This document shows positions 23,501 to 34,941 of a stretch of 64,000 bases of DNA, in pieces. Position 1 is the first letter of the stretch. Each line of letters begins with the position of its first letter. The DNA comes from Arenicola marina (lineage: Eukaryota > Annelida > Polychaeta > Arenicolidae), in contig OZ025263.1 of assembly GCA_964019135.1 (NCBI GenBank), positions 18,639,123 through 18,703,122 of the forward strand, written 5' to 3'. The notes beneath the pieces are model-generated. The model did no database searches, was not told where the DNA came from, and saw nothing but the letters and a program-made list of their open reading frames with translations. Made by a program: the position numbers and the translations under genes.

Positions 23501-26500
23501 TAATTGAATGTTGTATTACTTGAATATTTTAATGCAACAACTTTAAATAGTGTAGTATTGTAGTGTTTCAGTAATGTAGTACTTGAATACTGGAGTACTT
23601 GAATACTGGAGTACTTGAATACTGGAGTACTTGAATACTGGAATACTGGAGTACTTAAGTACTGAAACACTTGAATACTGGAATACTTGAGTAACTGAAT
23701 ATTGAAATACTTGAATACACGAATACACGAATACACGAATACTATAATAGTTGCATACTGGAGTACTTGAATACTAAAGTACTTGAATATTAGAGTACTT
23801 GAATACTGGCGTACTTGAATACTGGAGTACTTGAATATCGGAGTACTTGAATACCGGAGTACTTGAATACTTGAGTACTTAAAAAAATAAAGTATTAATA
23901 AAAGACATGAACACATTACTACTTCTTTAATGTAGTACGGTGGCTTATTGCATAAAGCGTAATGACATCGCAAGGCGGTGAACGGTGTTATCGAGTTGTG
24001 CAACCGGATTAAATTGAGATTCCGACTTTCGTAACCGCTGCTGTTTACTCATTGGATACATCATTATTACATGATTACCAGGAGCATCAGAAAGAGAAGG
24101 ACGCGCTTAAATGGCGCACGCGACAGAAGATGGCCGAGCTTCACCGCCGCGAGATGTTGCACCGCCGCATGAAGCATCTGGTGATGGTTATGTGTCGCTA
24201 CCACGCGAAGAACATGAACGCCACGGTGTCTGTGGAACAGTGCAGGTAATACCATCTGGTGATGGTTATGTGTCGCTACCACGCGAAGAACATGAACGCC
24301 ACGGTGTCTGTGGAACAGTGCAGGTAATACCATCTGGTGATGGTCATGTGTTGCTACCACGCCAAGAACATGAACGCCACGGTGTCTGTGGAACAGTGCA
24401 GGTAATACCATCTGGTGATGGTCATGTGTCGCTACCACGCCAAGAACATGAACGCCACGGTGTCTGTGGAACAGTGCAGGTAAGACCATCTGGTGATGGT
24501 CATGTGTCGCTACCACGCCAAGAACATGAACGCCACGGTGTCTGTGGAACAGTGCAGGTAATACCATCTGGTGATGGTCATATGTCGCTACCACGCCAAG
24601 AACATGAACGCCACGGTGTCTGTGGAACAGTGCAGGTAAGACCATCTGGTGATGGTCATATGTTGCTACCACGCCAAGAACATGAACGCCACGGTGTCTG
24701 TGGAACAGTGCAGGTAAGACCATCTGGTGATGGTCATGTGTCGCTACCACGCCAAGAACATGAACGCCACGGTGTCTGTGGAACAGTGCAGGTAATACCA
24801 TCTGGTGATGGTCATGTGTCGCTACCACGCCAAGAACATGAACGCCACGGTGTCTGTGGAACAGTGTAGGTAAGACCATCTGGTGATGGTCATGTGTCGC
24901 TACCACGCCAAGAACATGAACGCCACGGTGTCTGTGGAACAGTGCAGGTAAGACCATCTGGTGATGGTTATGTGTCGCTACCACGCCAAGAACATGAACG
25001 CCACGGTGTCTGTGGAACAGTGCAGGTAATACCATCTGGTGATGGTCGTGTGTCGCTACCACGCCAAGAACATGAACGCCACGGTGTCTGTGGAACAGTG
25101 CAGGTAATACCATCTGGTGATGGTCATGTGTCGCTACCACGCCAAGAACATGAACGCCACGGTGTCTGTGGAACAGTGCAGGTAATACCATCTGGTGATG
25201 GTCATGTGTCGCTACCACGCCAAGAACATGAACGCCACGGTGTCTGTGGAACAGTGCAGGTAATACCATCTGGTGATGGTCATGTGTCGCTACCACGCCA
25301 AGAACATGAACGCCACGGTGTCTGTGGAACAGTGTAGGTAAGACCATCTGGTGATGGTCATGTGTCGCTACCACGCCAAGAACATGAACGCCACGGTGTC
25401 TGTGGAACAGTGCAGGTAAGACCATCTGGTGATGGTTATGTGTCGCTACCACGCCAAGAACATGAACGCCACGGTGTCTGTGGAACAGTGCAGGTAATAC
25501 CATCTGGTGATGGTCATATGTCGCTACCACGCCAAGAACATGAACGCCACGGTGTCTGTGGAACAGTGCAGGTAAGACCATCTGGTGATGGTCATATGTT
25601 GCTACCACGCCAAGAACATGAACGCCACGGTGTCTGTGGAACAGTGCAGGTAAGACCATCTGGTGATGGTCATGTGTCGCTACCACGCCAAGAACATGAA
25701 CGCCACGGTGTCTGTGGAACAGTGCAGGTAATACCATCTGGTGATGGTCATGTGTCGCTACCACGCCAAGAACATGAACGCCACGGTGTCTGTGGAACAG
25801 TGTAGGTAAGACCATCTGGTGATGGTCATGTGTCGCTACCACGCCAAGAACATGAACGCCACGGTGTCTGTGGAACAGTGCAGGTAAGACCATCTGGTGA
25901 TGGTTATGTGTCGCTACCACGCCAAGAACATGAACGCCACGGTGTCTGTGGAACAGTGCAGGTAATACCATCTGGTGATGGTCGTGTGTCGCTACCACGC
26001 CAAGAACATGAACGCCACGGTGTCTGTGGAACAGTGCAGGTAATACCATCTGGTGATGGTCATGTGTCGCTACCACGCCAAGAACATGAACGCCACGGTG
26101 TCTGTGGAACAGTGCAGGTAATACCATCTGGTGATGGTCATGTGTCGCTACCACGCCAAGAACATGAACGCCACGGTGTCTGTGGAACAGTGCAGGTAAT
26201 ACCATCTGGTGATGGTCATGTGTTGCTACCACGCCAAGAACATGAACGCCACGGTGTCTGTGGAACAGTGCAGGTAATACCATCTGGTGATGGTCATGCG
26301 TTGCTACCACGCCAAGAACATGAACGCAACGGTGTCTGTGGAACAGTGCAGGTCATACCATCTGGTGATGGGCATGTGTCGCTACCACGCCAAGAACATG
26401 AACGCCACGGTGTCTGTGGAACAGTGCAGGTAAGACCATCTGGTGATCGTTATGTGTCGCTACCACGCCAAGAACATGAACGCCACGGTGTCTGTGGAAC

Positions 26501-29500
26501 AGTGTAGGTAATACCATCTGGTGATGGTCATGTGTCGCTACCACGCCAAGAACATGAACGCCACGGTGTCTGTGGAACAGTTTAGGTAATACCATCTGGT
26601 GATGGTCATGTGTCGCTACCACGCCAAGAACATGAACGCCACGGTGTCTGTGGGACAGTGCAGGTAAGACCATCTGGTGATGGTCATGTGTGGCTACCAC
26701 GCCAAGAACATGAACGCCACGGTGTCTGTGGAACAGTGCAGGTAATACCATCTGGTGATGGTCATGTGTCGCTACCACGCCAAGAACATGAACGCCACGG
26801 TGTCTGTGGAACAGTGCGGGTAATACCATCTGGTGATGGTCATGTGTCGCCACCACGCCAAGAACATGAACGCCACGGTGTCTGTGGAACAGTGCAGGTA
26901 ATACCATCTGGTAATGGTCATGTGTCGCTACCACGCCAAGAACATGAACGCCACGGTGTGTGTGGAACAGTGCAGGTAATACCATCTGGTGATGGTCATG
27001 TGTCGCTACCACGCCAAGAACATTAACGCCACGGTGTGTGTGGAACAGTGCAGGTAATACCACGGTGTCTGTGGAACAATGCAGGTAATACCACGGTGTG
27101 TGTGGAACAGTGCAGGTAATACCACGGTGTGTGTGGAACAGTGCAGGTAATACCACGGTGTGTGTGGAACAGTGCAGGTAATACCACGGTGTGTGTGGAA
27201 CAGTGCAGGTAATACCACGGTGTGTGTGGAACAGTGCAGGTAATACCATGGTGTGTGTGGAACAGTGCAGGTAATACCATGATGTGTGTGGAACAGTGCA
27301 GGTAATACCATGGTGTGTGTGGAACAGTGCAGGTAATACCACGGTATGTGTGGAACAGTGCAGGTAATACCATGGTGTGTGTGGAACAGTGCAGGTAATA
27401 CCACGGTGTCTGTGGAACAGTGCAGGTAATACCACGGTGCCTGGGGTACAGTGCAGGTAATACCACGGTGTGTGTGGAACAGTGCAGGTAATACCGCGCT
27501 GTCTATGGAACAGTGCAGGTAATACCACGGTGTCTGTGGAACAGTGCAGGTAATACCACGGTGCCTGAGGTACAGTGCAGGTAATACCACGGTGTCTGTG
27601 GAACAGTGCAGGTAATACCGCGCTGTCTATGGAACAGTGCAGGTAATACCGCGCTGTCTATGGAACAGTGCAGGTAATACCGCGCTGTCTGTGGAACAGT
27701 GTAGGTAATACCACGGTGTGTGTGGAACAGTGCAGGTAATACCACGGTGTGTGTGGAACAGTGCAGGTAATACCACGGTGTCTGTGGAACAGTGCAGGTA
27801 ATACCATGGTGTGTGTGGAACAGTGCAGGTAATACCACGGTGTGTGTGGAACAGTGCAGGTAATACCACGGTGTCTGTGGAACAGTGCAGGTAATACCAT
27901 GGTGTCCGTGGAACAGTGCAGATAATACCATGGTGTGTGTGGAACAGTGCAGGTAATACCACGGTGTGTGTGGTACAGTGCAGGTAATACCACGGTGTCT
28001 GTGGAACAGTGCAGGTAATACCACGGTGTCTGTGGAACAGTGCAGGTAATGCCACTTTGTGTGTGGAACAGTGCAGGTAATACCATGGTGTGTGTGGAAC
28101 AGTGCAGGTAATACCACGGTGTGTGTGGAACAGTGCAGGTAATACCACGGTGTGTGTGGAACAGTGCAGGTAATACCATGGTGTCTGTGGAACAGTGCAG
28201 ATAATACCATGGTGTGTGTGGAACAGTGCAGGTAATACCACGGTGTGTGTGGTACAGTGCAGGTAATACCACGGTGTCTGTGGAACAGTGCAGGTAATAC
28301 CACGGTGTCTGTGGAACAGTGCAGGTAATACCACGGTGTCTGTGGAACAGTGCAGGTAATACCATGGTGTGTGTGGAACAGTGCAGGTAATACCACGGTG
28401 TGTGTGGAACAGTGCAGGTAATACCACGGTGTGTGTGGAACAGTGCAGGTAATACCATGGTGTCTGTGGAACAGTGCAGATAATACCATGGTGTGTGTGG
28501 AACAGTGCAGGTAATACCACGGTGTGTGTGGAACAGTGCAGGTAATACCATGGTGTCTGTGGAACAGTGCAGATAATACCATGGTGTGTGTGGAACAGTC
28601 CAGGTAATACCACGGTGTGTGTGGAACAGTGCAGGTAATACCACGGTGTCTGTGGAACAGTGCAGGTAATACCATGGTGTGTGTGGAACAGTGCATGTAA
28701 TACCACGGTGTGTGTGGAACAGTGCAGGTAATACCACGGTGTGTGTGGAACAGTGCAGGTAATACCACGGTGTCTGTGGAACAGTGCAGGTAATACCACG
28801 GTGTCTGTGGAACAGTGCAGGTAATACCATGGTGTGTGTGGAACAGTGCAGGTAATACCATGGTGTGTGTGGAACAGTGCAGGTGATACCATGGTGTGTG
28901 CGGAACATTGCAGGTAATACCGCGCTGTCTGTGGAACAGTGCAGGCAATGACACGGTGTGTGTGGAACAGTGCAGGTAATACCATGGTGTGTGTGGAACA
29001 GTGCAGGTAATACCTCGGTGTCTAGGGAACAGTGCAGGTAATACCACGGTGTCTAGGGAACAGTGCAGGTAATACCACGGTGTCTGTGGAACAGTGCAGG
29101 TAATGCCACGGTGTGTGTGGAACAGTGCAGGTAATACCACGGTGTGTGTGGAACAGTGCAGGTAATACCATGGTGTGTGCGGAACAGTGCAGGTAATACC
29201 TCGGTGTCTAGGGAACAGTGCAGGTAATACCACGGTGTCTGTGGAACAGTGCAGGTAATACCACGGTGTGTGTGGAACAGTGCAGGTAATACCACGGTGT
29301 CTGAGGAACAGTGCAGGTAATACCATGGTGTGTGCGGAACAGTGCAGGTAATACCTCGGTGTCTAGGGAACAGTGCAGGTAATACCACGGTGTCTGTGGA
29401 ACAGTGCAGGTAATACCACGGTGTCTGTGGAACAGTGCAGGTAATACCATGGTGTGTGCGGAACAGTGCAGGTAATACCTCGGTGTCTAGGGAACAGTGC

Positions 29501-32500
29501 AGGTAATACCACGGTGTCTGTGGAACAGTGCAGGTAATACCACGGTGTGTGTGGAACAGTGCAGGTAATACCACGGTGTCTGAGGAACAGTGCAGGTAAT
29601 ACCATGGTGTGTGTGGAACAGTGCAGGTAATACCATGGTGTGTGTGGAACAGTGCAGGTAATACCACGGTGTCTGAGGAACAGTGCAGGTAATACCACGG
29701 TATCTAGGGAACACTGCAGGTAATGCCACGGTGTGTGTGGAACAGTGCAGGTAATACCACGGTGTCTGTGGAACAGTGCAGGTAATACCACGGTGTGTGT
29801 GGAACAGTGCAGGTAATACCGCGCTGTCTATGGAACAGTGCAGGTAATACCACGGTGTGTGCGGAACAGTGCAGGTAATACCGCGCTGTCTATGGAACAG
29901 TGCAGGTAATACCACGGTGTGTGTGGAACAGTGCAGGTAATGCCACGGTGTGTGTGGAACACTGCAGGTAATGCCACGGTGTGTGTGGAACACTGCAGGT
30001 AATGCCACGGTGTGTGTGGAACACTGCAGGTAATGCCACGGTGTGTGTGGAACAGTGCAGGTAATACCACGGTGTGTGTGGAACAGTGCAGGTAATACCA
30101 CGGTGTGTGTGGAACAGTGCAGGTAATACCTCGGTGTCTAGGGAACAGTGCAGGTAATACCACGGTGTCTAGGGAACAGTGCAGGTAATACCATGGTGTG
30201 TGTGGAACAGTGCAGGTAATACCATGGTGTGTGTGGAACAGTGCAGGTAATACCACGGTGTCTGTGGAACAGTGCAGGTATTACCACGGTGACTGTGGAA
30301 CAGTGCAGGTAATACCACGGTGTCTGAGGAACAGTGTAGGTTGTATTATGTTATCTATATCTGCGTAAGCATAGCTGGCTCAATATTCGACCTAGCGAGA
30401 GGCGTATAACGGTTAATGACCCCAACAGGTAACCAACAGAAGTAGGTCGGGGTTTGGTTTAACATATTCACTTAGACGGCATGCAAACATCACGCGTGGC
30501 GCCCATGTCATACTTTTTGATAAGCGTTTTGGTTTCCTGTGACGGTTTTGTCTCTATCTTCGTCTTTACTTGACCCCAATCGCCTGCTTAAAATACTGAT
30601 ATGATTATATTACGTCGTGGCCAAGCATGGACCCTATACTACCCCTGGACATCTAAACAGATTTGACCCTAGAACCACACACATGGCAATGCGTTGGCGC
30701 GGTGGACTGCAACGCCGCCATCTTGTCTAACCCACTAGCATCTCCAGCCGGTATATCGGCGCATTTACATGGGTATACAGGTCAGGCTCTGGTCACATGC
30801 GGCGTCTGTGGCACACCTTATATCCATATATACTTGCAAAGGACCGTTCTTTTACGTTAAATAAGGCAAAGCAGTGTTTCAGAGCTCCCGTAGATGTAAA
30901 TCAGGCCCTGTATCACAAACGTGAGAGCTATCAAAAGCGTGAGTTCTATAGGCAACGCATGCACAGTTCTGTAGACTTGTTTTAAAACATGACCCGGTAG
31001 GACGGCGCCATTTTGTTCTAGTTCCGGTTTGTGTGGTACATTTTTTACGCTGTTAAATCAGACATAACTCAATATATATGAACGACGTTTAACCGATTAG
31101 AACAAAATGTTTGGAGCATTTATCAACTGCCGTTAGCGCAAGACCCAAATTAAATAACGAGCAAATCTGTGACCTTGATGTGTAGTACACCAACATAACA
31201 TACAGGTTTAGCCAATCTCATTAATATAACCTATTTCATGGACCGTAACCTGATTGTCATCCCATGCCGAGAACCTTTCTGCACTTCGTGGGAAGGTGTC
31301 TGTGGGTGACATAAGGCAGAGAGAGGTTAACGCCCGGACCCTGTACTGTAATGTGTCTTACTTTCATTGTGACCATAACGGTACATGGCTATATGCCCCC
31401 CCCCCTCTTTTTTTATATCAATGTATTATAAATGCAATAATGTTATTAATGTAATACAAATACATGATATCGACCATGCCTTAGCAATAAATAACAAATA
31501 TTAATGCGCAACCAGATTATTTTTTTTCCGTCTAGTTCACTTATGTTCACTTTTTACGCTCCATATTTGGCATCACCCATCTCTCCCGTGGAATCACACA
31601 GGAATATCAAACTTTCGTTGTTTTCCTTCATGCAGAAAAATAGTCCGTGGTATAATCGGCGAGTCGCGGAAGTTACGCAAAATGATCGACGACGCAGAGG
31701 AGCTGGAACGCAACCCACTCAAACAGCAGCAGCAAGGGGAGGAGCAACGGCAGAATCAAGAGCAGCAAGAGCAAACCCAAGGTGAAGGTCAAGGCAAGAA
31801 GGGAGAGGAAGGGGACGATGACGACAACAAGAAGAAGAAAAAGAAGAAGCGACGCAAAAGGCAATTGGGTAAGTGGAAATTATCAATGTTTTCATTAGAT
31901 GTTTTTATTGACATTAAATAAGAATGTATTCCGCGTAAGGGAATATCAGCATAAACCATAGTATTACGGTAAATTAGATAAACAATAACGATAAGTTCGT
32001 AGTGACGTCTGTGACCTTGCTGGGCTTTGGAATGGAGATCTATGACTATGCTGCGTGTTTTATTATGAAGAATAAGTGAGCTATTTCGCAAAAGAACGCA
32101 CTTCGCTCATCACCCAATTTATGATGAGTTATGACCCCATCGAGTACACGTTATGCACAATACTGGCAACGAATTTATATCGCACTTTTCTATATTAGAA
32201 GGGTCTGGAAGGGGGGGTGGGGGGGGGGGGGGGAGGAGGGTCCTGTGTCCAGTGTCGAGTTTTCAAAATTTTCATTGTTGAAGGTCGATTTCTCACGACA
32301 TTCCGCGTCGCTTTTTGGCTAAGTTCAGTGCCGTTTTTTTTCTTCAAAAATCTGTGTCGATGTCGCATTTTCAGATATGGGGGTCAATGTCGAATGTTCA
32401 ATGCCTGTGTTGCGTGTCGCCATTACCCCTTCCATACCCCTATTAGAATTCTTCCTTCCTCTTAAGATACATTTTATACATCACAATATCATGAATTGCT

Positions 32501-33129
32501 GAGAACGTTCCTTTCTATTCGGACTGTGCACAGACTGTCTGTCCAACGAACGCCTGATGTTCGTGGCGGACAAACTGGAGGGGGAGCGGACCTGGAGAGA
32601 GCTAGGAGTCCTGCTGAGAATGACCCAGAACCGCATGGACATCGTGGAGTACGAGATCCCGATGGGGGCCACTCCGGACACCCTGGGATTCGCCATGCTC
32701 CGGACATGGCGCGACGAAACCAAGGGATACATTAACCGGAAGGCCGAGATCCTGGTCGAGGCCCTTCGGGAGCTGGGCCGCGACGACTTGGCCCTCATCG
32801 TCCTTCCGGAGCACAAGATTGAGATCGTGGCGGAGGGGGAGGGGGAGGGGACGGACGACTCCGGGAACGAGGAGGGGGAGGAAGAGGATGGAGGTCTCAA
32901 CGCTGTGGGTGGCGGCCATGATGAAATGAACATGAAAGGGAACAAGTCTAAAAAGCATGTCGGGAGGGGGCAAGGTAAAACGGCGGTGCAAAGTAAGACG
33001 CCACGCCCAAGGTTTAACGAGCAGACCACAAGTTCAGAAAGCGCGGGAAAACCGTACAATGATATCTCGGGTAACGCGGATCTAATGGCTAACGTACCGC
33101 GATTACCTGTCATACAAGGTCGTTCATGA
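20576..33129 (+). CDS. CARD - coiled-coil - Death domain adaptor protein (six coding exons)
   Basis: Exons 20576-20710, 21703-21859, 22399-23393, 24082-24245, 31636-31868 and 32534-33129 join with matching phases (0,1,0,2,1) into exactly 760 codons including TGA. Residues 1-97 form a CARD (exons 1-2; note GVFEKFLRALHHSGH). Residues about 134-245 and 330-483 are heptad-rich coiled coil. Residues about 500-560 are a Q/E/D-rich linker ending in a basic run (KKKKKKKRRKRQ), a possible NLS. Residues about 564-655 are a Death domain (TWRELGVLL, then LRTWRD, then LVEALRELGRDDLA). The tail is acidic, then Ser/Lys-rich. CARD and Death domains pair with like domains in apoptosis and innate-immune signalling, so a cytosolic scaffold is inferred. 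CARD plus coiled coil recalls the CARD9/CARMA group and CARD plus Death recalls CRADD; this order matches neither. Intron 4 is 7.4 kb of minisatellite. A likely poly(A) signal is at 33711. Confidence 0.85.
22381..22424 (+). promoter_or_regulatory. Two in-frame alternative 3' splice sites for exon 3 of the CARD/Death gene
   Basis: CTCCTACAG ends at 22398 and GCCCATGCAG ends at 22419. They are 21 bases apart, so both keep the phase set by exon 2 and differ only by seven residues (759 or 752 in total). The upstream site has the better pyrimidine context and is used in the coding call. Confidence 0.45.
23577..23880. repeat. 16-bp minisatellite in intron 3 of the CARD/Death gene
   Basis: About 18 degenerate copies of GAGTACTTGAATACTG, including GAATACAC-type variants at 23711-23745. 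Unlike the intron 4 arrays it shows no similarity to the neighbouring exon. Confidence 0.85.
24175..27060 (+). repeat. 78-bp exon-junction minisatellite, 37 copies, in exon 4/intron 4 of the CARD/Death gene
   Basis: The unit is the last 71 bases of exon 4 (24175-24245) plus the first 7 of the intron (GTAATAC). The first unit is the real exon end. The block is exactly 37 x 78 bases, so there is no net length change. Variants such as GTAAGAC and GTGTAG define a six-unit (468-bp) higher-order repeat, with marks at 24867, 25335 and 25803. Each unit carries a candidate 5' splice site (CAG|GTAATA or CAG|GTAAGA) but no 3' splice site, so units cannot act as separate exons. In the exon frame TAA follows each donor. 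Long frames on either strand here are artefacts of the unit being divisible by three. Confidence 0.97.
27061..30340 (+). repeat. 31-bp exon-junction minisatellite, about 106 copies, intron 4 of the CARD/Death gene
   Basis: The unit is the last 24 bases of exon 4 (CACGGTGTCTGTGGAACAGT plus GCAG) and the same 7 intronic bases GTAATAC. From 27061 to 30316 the distance is exactly 105 x 31, then a partial unit ends the array. Common variants: GTGTGTGTGG for GTGTCTGTGG, CGCGCTGTC, and CAGATAATAC, which loses the donor. It abuts the 78-bp array with no linker and has lost the first 47 exonic bases of that unit. Confidence 0.97.
30341..31635. other. Remainder of intron 4 of the CARD/Death gene
   Basis: Non-repetitive intronic sequence ending in a pyrimidine-rich tract and CATGCAG at 31635. 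No other feature recognised. Confidence 0.6.
32201..32440 (-). mobile_element. GGGTCTGG MITE family, copy 4, in intron 5 of the CARD/Death gene, 8-bp target duplication
   Basis: 240 bp, ends GGGTCTGGAAGGGG and, read in reverse, GGGGTATGGAAGGGG. Flanked by the perfect direct repeat TATTAGAA (32193-32200 and 32441-32448). Eight-base duplications point to the hAT superfamily. On the minus strand the interior reads like the other copies (TAATGGCGACACGCAACACA). Confidence 0.82.
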
Positions 33130-34497
33130 AGACAGCGTTCCCCAAAAAATAACGGTTTCGGAATTTTACTTAATTTTAACGTAAACCGTGCGTCTTGTCA
33201 ACCAAATCTCGACTTTAAAAATACATCTTTCCGACTTTACTAGTTCGCCTTATGTTTGAAAAGGGGAAGCCCCTGGAGATGCCCTTACATGCTGTTAATT
33301 TTTATGGAATCGTTTGAATATTTTTTAAGTAAACACATTTATGTATATATAAAGATCGCTCATTTCAAACATACGTGAAATGTATAATTTGACAACTAAT
33401 GCAAGACTTAGTAGAGTAGTTTTGGGCGTAGGTAAATGTACTTATCTTATCATTTTGTATTAAGTTTATTGTATTCTTCGTGCAAAAACTTGCATGAAGT
33501 ATTAATATCATATTTACGTATAAATGTAATTAATGTCATTACCAGGTTATATGGTATAGTATTGTTTAACTTTACTCTCTGACTGACAAGCACTGTACCA
33601 TACCATGGCTACCATGCTTGGTATGAAAAGTAATATCAACAGCAAATGGCCGGCCTTATATTTCACGACACATCCCTTTGTTCTCAGACTTACTGTATAC
33701 ATAACTTGTTAATAAACCAAATGTTAAAAAAAAACGGCGAACTTGATTTGAATATTTAGATTCCGATTTATGTCAATGTCAGGCATCCATAATATTGGGT
33801 ACCTTATGACGGAAACTCTGGGCACACGGAACCCGCGGGGCTGCATCGGTTCCTGATGGGTGCAGGTGGCACATTTAATATCATTTCGCATCGCAGATGG
33901 GTGATTTAGGCCCATTATGACGACCTCTATCAGGAACTACGCGTGCAGGTGTGAACATTTTACCCAATTAAATATGGGTGCAGGTCTTCGCGTTAAACCA
34001 GGATTGCCAACAGCTAATCCAAGAATTTCTGGATCTCAATAGCGGATCCCCCCCTCCCCCCCCCCCCCCGCTATCAAAGACATGCAGAGTTGTATGACGC
34101 GGTATGGGATGCGTGTGGGGTGCGGGGATGGGACGGGGCGGTGTATATTATTGGTCACTGGTTGCTCGAGGGTCCCGCACCACATACTCTATCCCTGCCA
34201 TACTCGCACAGGGGCGCATCGTGAAACCTTTATCAAAAACAGCTATGATGCCATCAGTAGATGCGGGGAGTCATGAAGCTTTAGTTATTATGCGGGATAG
34301 CATGAAGTTTTCGTTATGTTGCGGGGTAGCATGAAGCTTCCGACATATGTGGGGAGTCCCAAAGCTTGATTCTGCGTATGTGGTGATAATGCAGTGACTG
34401 CGGTAAATGAAGAGCAAATTGATAAAATAGCTAATTGCGTTGCATAGTGATCATATGATTAATGTTGTATCCTACATTTCTGATACAATTCAGTATA
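33130..34497. other. 3' UTR of the CARD/Death gene and intergenic spacer
   Basis: AT-rich 3' UTR to about 33740, then intergenic sequence with a C run at 34048-34072. A loose repeat of AGCATGAAGCTT-like motifs lies at 34265-34370. No gene recognised. Confidence 0.45.
33711..33716 (+). terminator. Polyadenylation signal of the CARD/Death gene
   Basis: AATAAA about 580 bases after the stop codon, followed within 15 bases by an A-rich stretch. The intervening sequence is AT-rich and non-coding, as expected for a 3' UTR. No stronger signal lies between. Confidence 0.45.
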
Positions 34498-34676
34498 GCT
34501 CGGTGGTTCGAGCCCCGCTGTGGTCATGTCTGTGTGGTCGCAGGACAAAGATCCCATGTCCTTCTTCGCAAAGAGTAGGGGGTTACCCCCGACGACATGG
34601 CTCCGCTCTCTCTTCTTTCTCCCATTGACGTAATATGACTTAAAAGTGGTTAAAACGTCCTGAATATACAACCAAC
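34498..34676 (+). mobile_element. tRNA-derived SINE, copy lacking the A-box region
   Basis: Contains a perfect B box GGTTCGAGCCC (34505-34515), then GTGTGGTCGCAGGACAAAGA and the tail TGAATATACAACCAAC. It matches the fuller copy at 43780-44022 but adds a short insert GAGTAGGGGGTTACCCCC. Confidence 0.75.
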
Positions 34677-34941
34677 AAGTGTGTACGTATTGCTCAGCTG
34701 TTCCTTAAGCAGGTAGCACAATGCGAGATCTTCGCTACTACACCTCAGAAAAAAGAAATCAGCCACCCCTGGCCTCATAAACAAGACATCAGATAAGCGC
34801 TAGAATCAGTCTGACAAAACTCACACAGGTGTTAACTTTCCACAATAGTCGATAATGAATATTCATGAGCGCGACATGGCTACTCCTGCATAAATATGTC
34901 CAATGTATCTCCTGACGACCAGTGTTCATACAGGTCTGACA

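Noticed and set aside
24067..26310. 747-codon open frame on the minus strand with a 26-residue repeat
   Set aside because: It arises because the 78-bp unit is divisible by three and happens to lack stops on that strand. It lies antisense to a real exon and its duplicated copies; no domain or start context.
24111..26507. Plus-strand frames of 138-252 codons repeating LPRQEHERHGVCGTV
   Set aside because: Frame-shifted reading of the exon-4 end copies; the real exon frame hits TAA at each unit.
27503..29326. 607-codon and overlapping 416-452-codon minus-strand frames, plus similar ones to 30256
   Set aside because: By-products of the 31-bp array (93-base codon period). Several frames are open at once, which real genes do not show.
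31682..31921. Independent small Q/K-rich protein starting at ATG 31682
   Set aside because: It is the internal part of exon 5 of the CARD/Death gene: a 3' splice site precedes it in frame and a GTAAGT donor follows at 31869.
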